Shown: positions 27,481-37,299 of the stretch, one piece after another
How positions within the stretch are numbered: position 1 is the stretch's first letter
How the letters are laid out: every line of letters starts with the position of its first letter
NCBI GenBank assembly: GCA_020633555.1
Contig: JACKDL010000001.1
Span: 620,001 to 684,000 of the forward strand
Reading direction: 5' to 3'
Length of the DNA stretch: 64,000 nt
DNA from: Myxococcales bacterium
Lineage (GTDB): Bacteria; Myxococcota_A; Bradymonadia; UBA7976; UBA1532
Notes under the pieces: generated by a model
What the model saw: only the letters and a program-made list of their open reading frames with translations
Databases searched by the model: none
Told to the model about the DNA's origin: nothing
Program-made: the position numbers and the translations under genes

Positions 27481-30122
27481 CCGCCAAGGCCCTGCGCGCC
27501 GGGCTCTGGAGCTTCTACGGGCAGCCCACGCCCTTCGTGGGCCGCGTGAAGCCCCTGCACCGCATGCGCGAGTCCGTGCGCAACGCCATCGAGCACAACA
27601 CGCGCTACGCCGTCATCATCCAGGGGCCGGCCGGCATCGGAAAGTCCCGCTTGATGCACGAGTTCACCGAGACCCTCGGTGAGCACGTCGACCGGGTGCG
27701 GGTGGTGGCCATCGCCTGCCGCCCCGACGCCAGCCCTCCATACCGCGCGCTGCTGCGGCTGCTGCGCCGCCGCTTCGACGTGCCGGGCGGCCTCACCGCC
27801 GAGCAGGTGCGTGACGCCATCGCCCGCGGCGTGGTGGAGGTGGTGGGGCCCGGAGCCGGCGCCGACGCCCACTTCATCTGCCAGCTCGTGGGGCTCCCCT
27901 TCCCCGACTCGCGGCACATCGCTGCCGTGGATGGGGATCCTGCCCGAGTCGCCGAGCACGCGGTGGCCGCCTTCGCGCGGATGCTCACGGCCGACGCGCG
28001 CAAGCAGCCCCTGGTCATCGCCATCGACAACCTGCACCTGGCCCGCGATGAGACCCTGACGGTGCTCGAGGCGGTGGCCGTGCGCGTGCAGGGCCCGCTG
28101 CTCTTCGTGGCGGCCGCTCGGCCCAGCGAGCACGAGGCCCTCCGGCGCTTCATCCGCCATGTGCAGACAGTGGGCGAGTCGGTGACCCTCACGGATCTCT
28201 CGGATCGCGAGGGACGCAAGGTGCTCTCCGGGCTGTTGAAGCGCTGTGACAAGGTCCCCGAGGGGTTCATCCGGCGCACGCTCGAGAAGGCCTTCGGCAA
28301 TCCGCTGTCCATCGAGCAGATCGTGCAGCTCCAGGTGGAGCGCGGGGCCATCGAGATCCGCGGCGATCGCTGGCTGGTGCACGCTGATCGCCTGGACGAC
28401 ACCCGGATCCCCGGCACGCTGCGGGACGTGGTGCGGTCCAAGCTTGAGCGCATCGACGCCCTCGAGCGCTCGGTGCTCGAGAAGGCCTCGGTGGTGGGCG
28501 AGGTGTTCTGGCTGGGCTGCCTGGATGTCCTGCGCCGGGCCGATGAGGGCCGCCACTGGGAGGACACCCACCGGCTGTGGACCACCACCGAGCGGAGCGA
28601 TGAGCTGGTGCGGGTGGTGGACAGCCTGCGGCGGCGCCACATCCTCAGCCGGCTGCCGCAGTCGTCCATCGAGGGCACGCGCGCCTACAGCTTCAAGCAC
28701 AGCATCGAGCGCGAGGTCATCTACGACGGCATCGCGGGCCCCAAGCGGGCCCGGCTGCACCGGGTGGTGGCCCAGTGGCTCGAGAGCCACGGCGGCGTCG
28801 ACAGCGAGGCGCCCGTCGAGCTGATCGCTCGGCACTGGGAGCGCGGTCACCACCCGGCGAAGGCCTCGGGCTACTACATCGAGGCCGGCCGCCGCGCCTT
28901 CGCTCAGCACATGAACGCCGAGGCGGTGGGCCACTTCCGCAAGGCCCTGGCGTGCCTGAGCGACGACGACGCGGTGCACCGCATCCAGGTCTTCCACGAT
29001 CTGGGCCGCGTGCATCTGGTGCTCGGCGACGCCTCCGAGGCGTTGGGCTGCTTCCAGCAGATGTTGGACCTGGCCTGGACCCTGGACGACGAGAACATGG
29101 GCGGTCTGGCCTACAACAACATGGGCAAGGCCTACCGCATGCTGGGCGAGTATGAGCTCGCCCTGGATCAGCTCAAGCACGCCACGGTGCTCTTCCGCCG
29201 GGTCGAGGACGTGCGGGGCATCGCCGCGAGCGCCGACGAGATGGGCCGGGTCCATCGACTGCGCGGCGATCTGGACCGCGCCGAAGAGCGCATCCGCGAG
29301 GGCCTGCGCCTGCGGGAGTTCCTGAAGGATGAGCGCTCCCTCGCGGTGTCCATGCACCACCTGGGCAACGTCTACACCGAGCGCGGCGCCTTCCGAGAGG
29401 CCGCCCAGACCCTGCAGAAGGCGCTGGGGCTGGCGCGGGCTGCGCGGGACCAGCGCACCGTCGCCGACGTGCTCATCAGCACGGGAGCCATCTGCTACCA
29501 CCGCGGCGAGCTGACCCAGGCCACCACCGTGTGGCGGGAGGCGCTGGGCATCGCGCGGGAGCTCGGCGACCGGGTCCAGCAGGGCATCCTGCTGAACAAC
29601 ATCGGCGCCACCCTCACGCGCCTGGACCAGCTCGACGAGGCCAACGACACCTTGCGGGACGCCACCGAGCTGCTGGACGCCCTGGGCGATCGGCGCAGCC
29701 TCGCCGACGCGCTGCGCAACCAGGCCGAGGTGCGGCTGCGGCTCGGCGACTACGACCGAGCGCTCACCCTGGCCACCGAGGCGCTGGAGGCAGCACGCGA
29801 TGTGGGCGCCCGGGGCATCGCGGGGATGGCGCTTCGAACCCTGGGCGAGGTCTGCTCGCGCACGCTCTATGACGAGCGCGGCGGCTCCACGAGCCAGATC
29901 GGGGAGGCCGAGGTGCACTTTCGCGCGGCCCTCGAAGATCTGCGCGCCGTGGGGCTGGAGGCCGAGCTGGCCCACACCATCCTCGCCTACGGCAGCTTCC
30001 TGGCCGAGGTAGGGCGGGTGGACGCCGCCCGCGCTCGGCTGCTGGAGGCCCGCGACGCCTTCAACCGGCTCGACATGAGCGATGGCGCCGAGCGCGCCAG
30101 CCGCATCCTCGCTGCCCTTTGA
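27477..30122 (+). CDS. STAND-type AAA ATPase with a C-terminal TPR array
   Basis: 881 residues. Walker A GPAGIGKS at about 50-57 and a candidate Walker B PLVIAIDNLHLA at about 178-190, then AAARPSEH, the arrangement of signal-transduction NTPases (MalT/AfsR/adenylyl-cyclase-associated). About residues 230-460 form winged-helix and helical bundle regions (FGNPLSIEQIVQL; SFKHSIEREVIYDGI). From about 470 on there are at least eight TPR units, for example NMGKAYRMLGEYELALDQLKHA and LGNVYTERGAFREAAQTL. There is no kinase, cyclase or DNA-binding effector domain, unlike many relatives that are fused to a Ser/Thr kinase. It probably senses a ligand or partner protein through the TPRs. The small exported protein encoded just upstream is translationally coupled. 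Confidence 0.85.
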   Translation: MTAKALRAGLWSFYGQPTPFVGRVKPLHRMRESVRNAIEHNTRYAVIIQGPAGIGKSRLMHEFTETLGEHVDRVRVVAIACRPDASPPYRALLRLLRRRFDVPGGLTAEQVRDAIARGVVEVVGPGAGADAHFICQLVGLPFPDSRHIAAVDGDPARVAEHAVAAFARMLTADARKQPLVIAIDNLHLARDETLTVLEAVAVRVQGPLLFVAAARPSEHEALRRFIRHVQTVGESVTLTDLSDREGRKVLSGLLKRCDKVPEGFIRRTLEKAFGNPLSIEQIVQLQVERGAIEIRGDRWLVHADRLDDTRIPGTLRDVVRSKLERIDALERSVLEKASVVGEVFWLGCLDVLRRADEGRHWEDTHRLWTTTERSDELVRVVDSLRRRHILSRLPQSSIEGTRAYSFKHSIEREVIYDGIAGPKRARLHRVVAQWLESHGGVDSEAPVELIARHWERGHHPAKASGYYIEAGRRAFAQHMNAEAVGHFRKALACLSDDDAVHRIQVFHDLGRVHLVLGDASEALGCFQQMLDLAWTLDDENMGGLAYNNMGKAYRMLGEYELALDQLKHATVLFRRVEDVRGIAASADEMGRVHRLRGDLDRAEERIREGLRLREFLKDERSLAVSMHHLGNVYTERGAFREAAQTLQKALGLARAARDQRTVADVLISTGAICYHRGELTQATTVWREALGIARELGDRVQQGILLNNIGATLTRLDQLDEANDTLRDATELLDALGDRRSLADALRNQAEVRLRLGDYDRALTLATEALEAARDVGARGIAGMALRTLGEVCSRTLYDERGGSTSQIGEAEVHFRAALEDLRAVGLEAELAHTILAYGSFLAEVGRVDAARARLLEARDAFNRLDMSDGAERASRILAAL

Positions 30123-30168
30123 CCGCGGCCTGCCCCCTGGCGCGGCCCGGCCGCCTGCTGCGCTGAGC

Positions 30169-31263
30169 GTGACCGTGCGCAGCCTGGATGGGTGCCCCCC
30201 CCTGTACCGCCGGTTCGCCCTGTGGACGCTGCTGGCCTTGTGCTGGCCCTCGGTTGGGCGGGCGGTCGTCGTAGCGCCCGCTCCAGGCGAGCACGTCACC
30301 CTGCTGCGCGAGCAGGTGCTGCTCGTGTTCGATCCGTTGACCGCGACCCAGACCATCGTGACCCAGCACGAGTTCGCCGGCACCGCGACCCCCTTCGGCC
30401 TGATCATCCCGACCCAGGGGCAGGCCAAGGTCTCGGTGGCCAGTGAGCGGCTCCAGCGGGCCATCCGCAGCCGCCTGCACCCCGAGGGCAAAATCCAGCG
30501 CTCGCTGGACCTGCGCCTTGTGTCCTGGTTGGGCGGCTGTGCCGTCCGCGAGGTCGGCGATGGGCCCACGGCCGCCGAGTCCACCGGCCGACCGCCCATG
30601 GCGGCCGCTGAGCCCACCCTGCTGGGCAGCGCCCCCGAGCCCCTGCACGACTGGCTCATCAGCAACGGGTTCACCGTGTCGCCCGCCCAGGCTGCCTGGC
30701 TGGCCAGGCTCCGTGCCCAGGGCTGGCATCTGACCGCCGTGGTCGTGAACCCACGCCAGAAGGGCCTGGCCCCGCCGCCCGTGGTGCGGGGGCCCGTGCT
30801 CGCGCTGAGCCACCCGGCGGATGGTCCGGCCTACGCGGCGGCCCACCCCCCCTTTGCGTTGCCGAAGCCGGGGGCGGGCTGGGGCGGACCGCCGCTCGAG
30901 GTGGCCGTCCTCACCGAGTGGGCCGTGACGCCTGACGTCCAGCCAGAGCCCGCGCCCTTCTTCGCCGACTCGCTGAGCGGGCAGGAGGTTTCCCGGATCG
31001 GCAACGAGGCCGCGGGGTTGCCGTGGGCCTTCCGCCGCGACGGCACGCTCACCGCCTATGAGATCGCGCGGCCGGGCGGCCTGGGGGTGGTGCGCTTCGG
31101 TCGCAGCGATCCTCACCCCTCCGTGCGTCCCGAGCCGGAGCCGCGGCTGCGCGCCTATCGGCTGCGAGTGCCCATCGAGCTCCTCATGCTCGCCGGGCTG
31201 CTCGTGGCCTGGATTTGGTGGCGCTACGGCCGGCGGCGGGCCCCCCAGGGGCGCCTGCGCTGA
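30169..31263 (+). CDS. DUF2330-like membrane protein
   Basis: 364 residues from the GTG at 30169 (a second GTG lies two codons on; the frame also opens inside the upstream ATPase gene; no good ribosome site, so the start is uncertain). Signal-like segment FALWTLLALCWPSVGRAVVV (about residues 15-33). The body resembles DUF2330: LREQVLLVFDPLTATQTIVT, FAGTATPFGLIIPTQGQA and a long outer region, then a C-terminal transmembrane helix with basic tail (ELLMLAGLLVAWIWWRYGRRR). The family occurs in various bacteria including myxobacteria; function is unknown. It is probably exported and anchored at its C-terminus. It follows the ATPase closely and may be co-transcribed. Confidence 0.65.
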   Translation: MTVRSLDGCPPLYRRFALWTLLALCWPSVGRAVVVAPAPGEHVTLLREQVLLVFDPLTATQTIVTQHEFAGTATPFGLIIPTQGQAKVSVASERLQRAIRSRLHPEGKIQRSLDLRLVSWLGGCAVREVGDGPTAAESTGRPPMAAAEPTLLGSAPEPLHDWLISNGFTVSPAQAAWLARLRAQGWHLTAVVVNPRQKGLAPPPVVRGPVLALSHPADGPAYAAAHPPFALPKPGAGWGGPPLEVAVLTEWAVTPDVQPEPAPFFADSLSGQEVSRIGNEAAGLPWAFRRDGTLTAYEIARPGGLGVVRFGRSDPHPSVRPEPEPRLRAYRLRVPIELLMLAGLLVAWIWWRYGRRRAPQGRLR

Positions 31264-31286
31264 CCGACCCTCAGCCGCCGTGACCT

Positions 31287-31310
31287 CGAGCCCCGCGAGG
31301 GCCGGGCTCG
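31287..31310. terminator. hairpin between convergent genes
   Basis: 7-bp stem CGAGCCC / GGGCTCG with a 10-base loop in the 57-base gap between the DUF2330 gene and the giant TPR gene. No T-run, so a weak terminator candidate for both directions. Confidence 0.3.
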
Positions 31311-31320
31311 CTGGCCGACT

Positions 31321-34300
31321 TCAGCGCCCCGTGCTTCGCGCCAACCAACGCCGGGCGTCCAGGCAGGCCGGGCTTGCCGCGAACACCAGCAGATCGCGGG
31401 CGGCGTCGTTGTCCGCCAGGAACTGCTCCACCTCAGCGCGGGTGAGCTGACCGCGGGGGCGATCGTCGAAGTCCAACAGTCGCAGCATCTCCATGGCGCC
31501 GCCAAACCCATCGGCCAGCGCCAGGGCCAGCCGCGCCGAGTACTGCTCGAGCCCCACCCGAACCGTCGCCGCCGAGCGGCTGCCCAGGCCGCTGACCGCT
31601 GCGTGGGCGAGCGGCTCCCAGGCCAGCCGCTGGTGCACCGCCAGCAGGGGGTCCAACCAGCCGCGGATCCGTTCCATGGTCGGCTGGTCTCGGGAGCGCA
31701 CCGGGAAGCTCGCGTCGAGCATGTCGAACAGGGCCGCCAAGAACGCTCGGAACTCCCGATCGGACAACACCGTTGCGGGCAAGGTGCCCTCACGCAGTGG
31801 GATCAGGGTCCGCGCCACCAGGAAGCTGGCGCCCGACGCGTCAGATCCGTCGAAGACCGCCGTCCCCAGGACGATGCGGCTGGGCTCGCCGGCCTCGGCG
31901 CCCACGGTGTAGGGCCGGGCGTCGTTCAGCACCGCCTGCACGGGCGGCACCTCGAGGATCCGGCACATCCGCCGCACCAGGGCGGCCAGGGGCTCGTGGT
32001 CGGGCACCCGGCGTCCCTGGGGCGTGCGCCCCTTCACGGGCCCGAAGGCCGGCGCCACCGAGGGCCCCACGGACCGCAGGAGCAGCAGCAGGTTGGGCGG
32101 CACCCCCTCGGGCACCATGGCGCGCCGCAGGCGCTCGGGCACCGGCTCCGAAGGCTCACCGGCCGCCGGGGCGGGCTCCACCCGGCCCTGCAGCCAGGCC
32201 AGCACGTCGTTGAGCCAGACCGTCACCGCCGGATCGCCGGTCTCGGCCTCGGCCAGCATCAGCCAACCGGCGGGGGCCAAGGGCTCCCGGGCGATGCGGA
32301 TGCGAGCCTCAGCCGCTCGGTCGGCCCGAGAAGGCCCCTTCGTCGGCACGGCGGGCCGGACCACCGCGGGCGGCAGCGACGGCGGCGCCGGCGGGCGCGG
32401 GGTGGCCAGGCCCAGGTCATCCGCCTCCAGATCCAGGGGCTCCACCCCCGAGATGTCGGCCGGCCAGGACGGCGGCTGCGCGCCGTCGTCTCCCAGATCC
32501 CCCTCGAAGGGATCGTCCAGATCGCCCCAGCTCCCATCTGTGCCCAGCGGCGCGTCGACCGACGCAGGCGCCAGGTCCAGCTCGGCCCACTCCAGCTCCA
32601 CCGACGGCAACGGTGCGTCTTCGCCCAGCGCCCCCGGCCCGTCGGCCTCCTCGATGGCCAACTCGTCCCAACTGTCCAGCGCTGGCAAGGGCGGCGGCGT
32701 CGGGGGGATCTGGGCGGGCGGCACCGACGGGTCCAGCCACTCCAGATCGTGGCCCTCCGCCACGAGGGGGACCGCCATCATCAAGGGATCCGCGAACTCG
32801 GCCCCGGCCACCAGGGGCAAGGCGCCCGTGGTTGGCGCCAGCGGCGCCACCTCCTCGTCGAAGGCCAGACGGTCCTCGAGACTCGGGCCCTTCTCATCAG
32901 GGGCTGGCGGCGCGGGCGGACCCGCGGAGGGCGGGCCCGGTGGCAACGGGGCGCCCGAGGCCTCCTGGGCGGGCGAAGGGCTCGGAGTCAGCGCGGGCAG
33001 CGAGGGCCAGCTCACGTCATCCAGAGGCCCCATGGAGATGGGTCCATCGCTCCGGGGCCCGGGCTGGGGGGCGCCCGCTCGGGTCGGCGCGGCGTCGCGC
33101 GGATCCGCCGCAGGCCGCGCGCTCGGCAGTTCCGCGACTGCCTCGTCTGCGTCCCAGTCGTCGAGGTCCAGCAGGTCAGGCCGGCCCGGACGCGCCACGG
33201 CCACCACGCCCATCGACAGGGTGCCCGTAGAGGGTCGCTTCTCTCGGCGCGGCCAGGCCTCGTCCAGCCCCGCGCCCCGCTGCGGCGGGGTCGAGATCGG
33301 CTCGGCGCCGTCCAGGCCGCGCGGTGAAGCGTCCGGCTCCAGGCCGGGCTGGGACGCGGCCAATCCGTCGAAATCGAAATCGGCGCCTTCGCCCCCAGCG
33401 GCCACCACCGTGGGCTCGGGCAGCACCAGGTCGTCGCCCCCGTCCAGGCTGCCCAGGTCTGCCGGCTCGGCCAGTTCATCCCCTTCGCCAAGGACACGAG
33501 GCTCGGCCGACGGCTGGTGCGCGGCGGCCGCGTCGACGGCCGCATCAGCAGCGGGCGCCACGGACGGCGTGGGCTCCAGGGCGCCCCAGCCCTCGAAGGC
33601 GTCGGGCGGCTCCGCGGTGGCGTCGGTGGGGGCGGACGCGCCCTGCCCGGGCGCCTGAGCGCCCGAGCGCGCCGCCTGCAGCCCCACGCCGGCGTCCTTG
33701 GCCAACAGCGCGTCCACCTCGGCCAGCGCCTCGTCCAGGTCGCCGGCCGCGGCCTCCTCGACGTCCGGGTCGATGGCGAGGTCGCCCTCCTCGAACGCGA
33801 TGGAGGCCGAAGCCTCGAGCGCACCCAGCGGCCCCAGGTCGAGCGACTCGCCCCAGTCCGAGCCGTCCTCCACCTCCGGCAGGTCCACGCTGTCCAGGAC
33901 CGCCCGGTAGTCATGGCTCTTGGCCACCGGCCCCAGCTCGCCCTCGAGGGCCAGCAAGAGCGGATCGGCGGGATCGTCCTCGCGGAACGCAGCCAGTCGC
34001 GCCTGCGCGAGGCCCCGTTGCCCATTGACCAGCAGCGCGCGGACCCAGCCGGCCCGCGCCCCGGCCCGCGCCACGGGATCCGTCGCCGTCGCGGCCAACG
34101 CCTCGTAGGCGGCCGCCGCTTCGCGGGCCTCCCCGTGCGTCAGGAGCGTCTCGGCCACGGCCTCCGCGGCCCCTGGCGCTCCAAGATCGCGGGCGACCCG
34201 CAGGTGGCGCAGCCCGCCCTCGATGTCCTTGAAGTGGCGCGCCTTCAAGCGCCCCACCCGCAGCTCCAGGCGCGCGACCTCGTCGTCCGGGAGGCCCAGC

Positions 34301-37299
34301 GCGACCGCCCGTGCGTACTGCTCGACGGCCGCGGGGAAGTCCTCGAGCCCGAAAGACAGGTCGGCCAGGGTCCGGTGAGCGACCGCGTTGTCGGGCTCGT
34401 GGGCCACGATGCGCTGCCACGTGGCCCGCGCGGCGCGCCGATCGCGCAGCCCGTCGAGCTGGATCCCGGCCAAGGCGTGCAGCAGCTCGCCGCGCTCGGC
34501 CTCCTGCGGCCCTGCCGCGAGGCGGCGCTCGATGACGGTGGCCAGCGGGGCCCAAGCCCGCTCCGCGCTCAGCCGGCTCCGGGCGGTCTCCACCAAGGCC
34601 CAGCTCTGGGGGGCGCGGATCGCGGCCAGGCCCGAGAGCCGAGCAGCGTCAGCGGGCTGCTTGAGCACATCTGCACAGACGTCAGCCGCCTCGCCCAGCA
34701 CCTCCGCCTGGAGCGCGGGGCTCCGCACACAGCCCACGAGCCCGATCGCTGCGGCGACGCGCTCGGTGCCCTGCGGCTTGGGGCCAATCCAGCCGCCCCA
34801 GCGGCTCAGGCGCGCCAAGGCGCCGGTGGGCCAGGCGACCTCCGCCTGGGCCCGAAGCTCCTCGGCCAGCTCGGGATCGCGTGTCCGCTCCAGCAACGCC
34901 GCCTCCCACAGGGCGGCGGCCTTCTCCGGCTCGCTGCTGGCCTGGCGGGCGACCCGCAGGAGCGTGGCGGCGCGGCCCGCTGGCTCCTCACTGCGTGCGG
35001 CCAGGAGCGCGTCCCAGCCCCGGGGCGTGTCAGGATGCAAGGCGAGCACCCGCTCCCAGGCGGACGCCTGGGCCGCCGCCGTTGTCGTCGGATCCCAGGT
35101 GCCCAACGCCGCCGCCACCTGAGCGACCCACGGGGCATCGACGGTGCCGCCGAGGGCCTCTGCGAGCTGTGAAAGGTGGCCTTGTGCGGCCGCCAGATCC
35201 CCCCGCGCCACCGCCAGACGCGCCTCGGTCCAGGCACCGAAGGCGCCCTCCGCGGCGCCGGCCGCCGACCGCCCGTCCAGCAGCCGCCGGGTGTTCGCCG
35301 CCGCCCCCTGCGCGAGCAACGCCGCCTCAATGGCCCCGGCATCCCCCACCGGCCGCGCCAAGGCCTCGAGCACCCAGCCCAGCCCGGGATCCCCGCCGTT
35401 GGCGTCGAGCGCCCGCCGCGCGGCCTGCACGCTCGGCGCCAGGCCGGCGACCCAGCCGGCCGCGAACGCACCGTCCGCAGGCTCGGCCCATGCCACGGCC
35501 TGCTGCACCTCGCCCGGCAGCGAAGCCTCGATGGCCGCCCAACGCTCCGCGGCCGGTGCCGCCTGCACTCGATCCCCGTCGCCAGCCCTCGGAAGCCCGT
35601 GCGCCAGTCGGATCAGCGCGGCCCTGAGCCCGGGCCCGTCCCCCGGCTGCCGATCATAGAGCGCCGCGACCTTCGCCCAGTCACCCCGGGCCGCCAGGTG
35701 ACGCCCCAGCCGAATGTGCGCCAGCCGCAGGTCCGCGACCTCAACGGCGAGGCGAAGGGCCTCTTCGCCGACTGCCCCGTCGCCCAGTGCCTCCGCCTGC
35801 CAGGCAGCCCAGAGCGCCAACCGCGCGCGCTGTGCGCCGGTGGCCGCCTGCGCCACCTTCAAGGTCTGCCGCGGATCGGCCTGGTCGTACGCCGCCGCCA
35901 CCAGGGCCTGCGGGGCGCTCGCGTCAGACTCGATCAGCGCCGCGGCCTCATCGGCGCCGTCTCCGCCGGCCACCGCGGCCCGCCATTGGTCGATGGGATC
36001 GGCTTCGTGGGGGAATGTGCCCCCAACCGCCCGCAGGCCCGCAGCGACCCGCTCAACCCCCAGCAGCCCCGCGGCCACCTCGAAGTGCCGTCGGGCTTCC
36101 GCCGGATCGCCCGCGCCCAGGGCCTCCCAGCCAGCCTGCTCGGCGAGCAGGCCCGTCAGCCCGTCCGGCGCCGCCTGCCCCGCCAGGACCGCCGCGGCGG
36201 CGCCACCGGTCAGCAGCCGCCGTCGCGCAAGCCGTGCCACCCGCAGGCCGCCCGAAGCGGCTTGCTCATAGGCTTCGCCAGCAAGCACCCGGTCACCCGC
36301 CCGCTCGGCCGCGCGACCCACCTGCCAGGCGCCCAGGGCGGCCTCGCGGGGATCGGGATCGCGCCGCCAGGCCCCCAGCGCCTCGGACGCATCGACCCCC
36401 TGCCGAGCCAACTCGCGGGCTGCGGCCACGTCGCCGCGCACGTCCTGGGCTGCCGCCCGGAACAGAGCCTCGGCGCGGCCACGGTCGCCCAGCGGGCCGT
36501 CCGCGTACATCGCAGCCACGTACCGGGCCCGTCCCCGGGCCAGCCCGGCCGGCAGGGCCGCCGCGGCGCCCTCCAGGTGGGCCACGAGCGCCGCGTGGTC
36601 GCCCTCGCCGGCCAGGATCTGGGTCAGCCCATCGCGGGCCGAGGTCAGCGAGGGATCAGCAGCCAGCGCGGCCTCGAGGTCGCCCCGAGCCCCGGCCGTG
36701 TCACCCGTCTCTCGCCGCTGCGCGGCGCGCGCCATGAGCAACCGCGCCCGGTGCGGCAACGAGCCCGTCTCAGCGATGCGCGCGTCCAGCGCCTCGGGGT
36801 CGTTCGCGGCGTCATCGCCCGCCAGGGCAAGCCGAGCCAGCAAGGCCGGATCCGCTGGCGAGAGCACCAGCGCTTCCTTCACCAACGCCAGGACCGGCCG
36901 GCTGGCCTCGACGCCGTGGTCCTGCGCGGCCCGGATGAGCTGGACGAGCAGACGCAGCCGGGTTGCGCCGGCGGCCCCGCCTTCCAAGCCAACCTCGCAC
37001 CAGCGAGCGGCCTGCCGGAGGTCGCCCACAGCCTCCGCCGCCAGCGCCAGCCCTTCGGCTGATGGCGGGTGCCCCGGCGCGCGGACCTGCGCCTCCTCAT
37101 ACAGCGCCGGGGCTCGCTCCGCCCCATCCGCGCGGGCGCTCGCCAGCGCGGCCGCGTCGCACAGCAGATCGGCCGCCGCCTGTGGGGTCTCGGCCGCGTC
37201 GGCCTCGGCGAGCAGCAGGGCCATGCCGGCACCGACCCAGGCCACGCCGCCCGGTGCGTCCAGGCGGGCCCACATGCTGTCGAGGGTGTTCGCGTTCAT
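31321..37299 (-). CDS. giant TPR protein with an acidic/proline linker and a C-terminal globular domain
   Basis: 1992 residues with no signal peptide, so presumably cytoplasmic. Residues ~1-1125 are a very long TPR/alpha-solenoid (many blocks of the form ALxAxPxxxxAxxGL). About 1130-1660 is an Asp/Glu/Pro/Gly-rich disordered linker. The C-terminal ~330 residues (1663-1992) form a globular module with PDHEPLAALVRRMCRILEVPP, GEPSRIVLGTAVFDGSDASG and FRAFLAALFDMLDASFPVR, with no HExxH or other catalytic motif visible. The start ATG overlaps the stop of the upstream giant gene (ATGA). Function unknown; scaffolds of this kind in myxobacteria are often linked to motility or envelope complexes, but nothing here proves that. 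Confidence 0.75.
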   Translation of the reverse strand: MNANTLDSMWARLDAPGGVAWVGAGMALLLAEADAAETPQAAADLLCDAAALASARADGAERAPALYEEAQVRAPGHPPSAEGLALAAEAVGDLRQAARWCEVGLEGGAAGATRLRLLVQLIRAAQDHGVEASRPVLALVKEALVLSPADPALLARLALAGDDAANDPEALDARIAETGSLPHRARLLMARAAQRRETGDTAGARGDLEAALAADPSLTSARDGLTQILAGEGDHAALVAHLEGAAAALPAGLARGRARYVAAMYADGPLGDRGRAEALFRAAAQDVRGDVAAARELARQGVDASEALGAWRRDPDPREAALGAWQVGRAAERAGDRVLAGEAYEQAASGGLRVARLARRRLLTGGAAAAVLAGQAAPDGLTGLLAEQAGWEALGAGDPAEARRHFEVAAGLLGVERVAAGLRAVGGTFPHEADPIDQWRAAVAGGDGADEAAALIESDASAPQALVAAAYDQADPRQTLKVAQAATGAQRARLALWAAWQAEALGDGAVGEEALRLAVEVADLRLAHIRLGRHLAARGDWAKVAALYDRQPGDGPGLRAALIRLAHGLPRAGDGDRVQAAPAAERWAAIEASLPGEVQQAVAWAEPADGAFAAGWVAGLAPSVQAARRALDANGGDPGLGWVLEALARPVGDAGAIEAALLAQGAAANTRRLLDGRSAAGAAEGAFGAWTEARLAVARGDLAAAQGHLSQLAEALGGTVDAPWVAQVAAALGTWDPTTTAAAQASAWERVLALHPDTPRGWDALLAARSEEPAGRAATLLRVARQASSEPEKAAALWEAALLERTRDPELAEELRAQAEVAWPTGALARLSRWGGWIGPKPQGTERVAAAIGLVGCVRSPALQAEVLGEAADVCADVLKQPADAARLSGLAAIRAPQSWALVETARSRLSAERAWAPLATVIERRLAAGPQEAERGELLHALAGIQLDGLRDRRAARATWQRIVAHEPDNAVAHRTLADLSFGLEDFPAAVEQYARAVALGLPDDEVARLELRVGRLKARHFKDIEGGLRHLRVARDLGAPGAAEAVAETLLTHGEAREAAAAYEALAATATDPVARAGARAGWVRALLVNGQRGLAQARLAAFREDDPADPLLLALEGELGPVAKSHDYRAVLDSVDLPEVEDGSDWGESLDLGPLGALEASASIAFEEGDLAIDPDVEEAAAGDLDEALAEVDALLAKDAGVGLQAARSGAQAPGQGASAPTDATAEPPDAFEGWGALEPTPSVAPAADAAVDAAAAHQPSAEPRVLGEGDELAEPADLGSLDGGDDLVLPEPTVVAAGGEGADFDFDGLAASQPGLEPDASPRGLDGAEPISTPPQRGAGLDEAWPRREKRPSTGTLSMGVVAVARPGRPDLLDLDDWDADEAVAELPSARPAADPRDAAPTRAGAPQPGPRSDGPISMGPLDDVSWPSLPALTPSPSPAQEASGAPLPPGPPSAGPPAPPAPDEKGPSLEDRLAFDEEVAPLAPTTGALPLVAGAEFADPLMMAVPLVAEGHDLEWLDPSVPPAQIPPTPPPLPALDSWDELAIEEADGPGALGEDAPLPSVELEWAELDLAPASVDAPLGTDGSWGDLDDPFEGDLGDDGAQPPSWPADISGVEPLDLEADDLGLATPRPPAPPSLPPAVVRPAVPTKGPSRADRAAEARIRIAREPLAPAGWLMLAEAETGDPAVTVWLNDVLAWLQGRVEPAPAAGEPSEPVPERLRRAMVPEGVPPNLLLLLRSVGPSVAPAFGPVKGRTPQGRRVPDHEPLAALVRRMCRILEVPPVQAVLNDARPYTVGAEAGEPSRIVLGTAVFDGSDASGASFLVARTLIPLREGTLPATVLSDREFRAFLAALFDMLDASFPVRSRDQPTMERIRGWLDPLLAVHQRLAWEPLAHAAVSGLGSRSAATVRVGLEQYSARLALALADGFGGAMEMLRLLDFDDRPRGQLTRAEVEQFLADNDAARDLLVFAASPACLDARRWLARSTGR

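Noticed and set aside
27165..30674. 1169-residue minus-strand open frame opposite the STAND ATPase
   Set aside because: Shadow of the ATPase gene: His/Gln/Gly/Leu-rich without domain structure.
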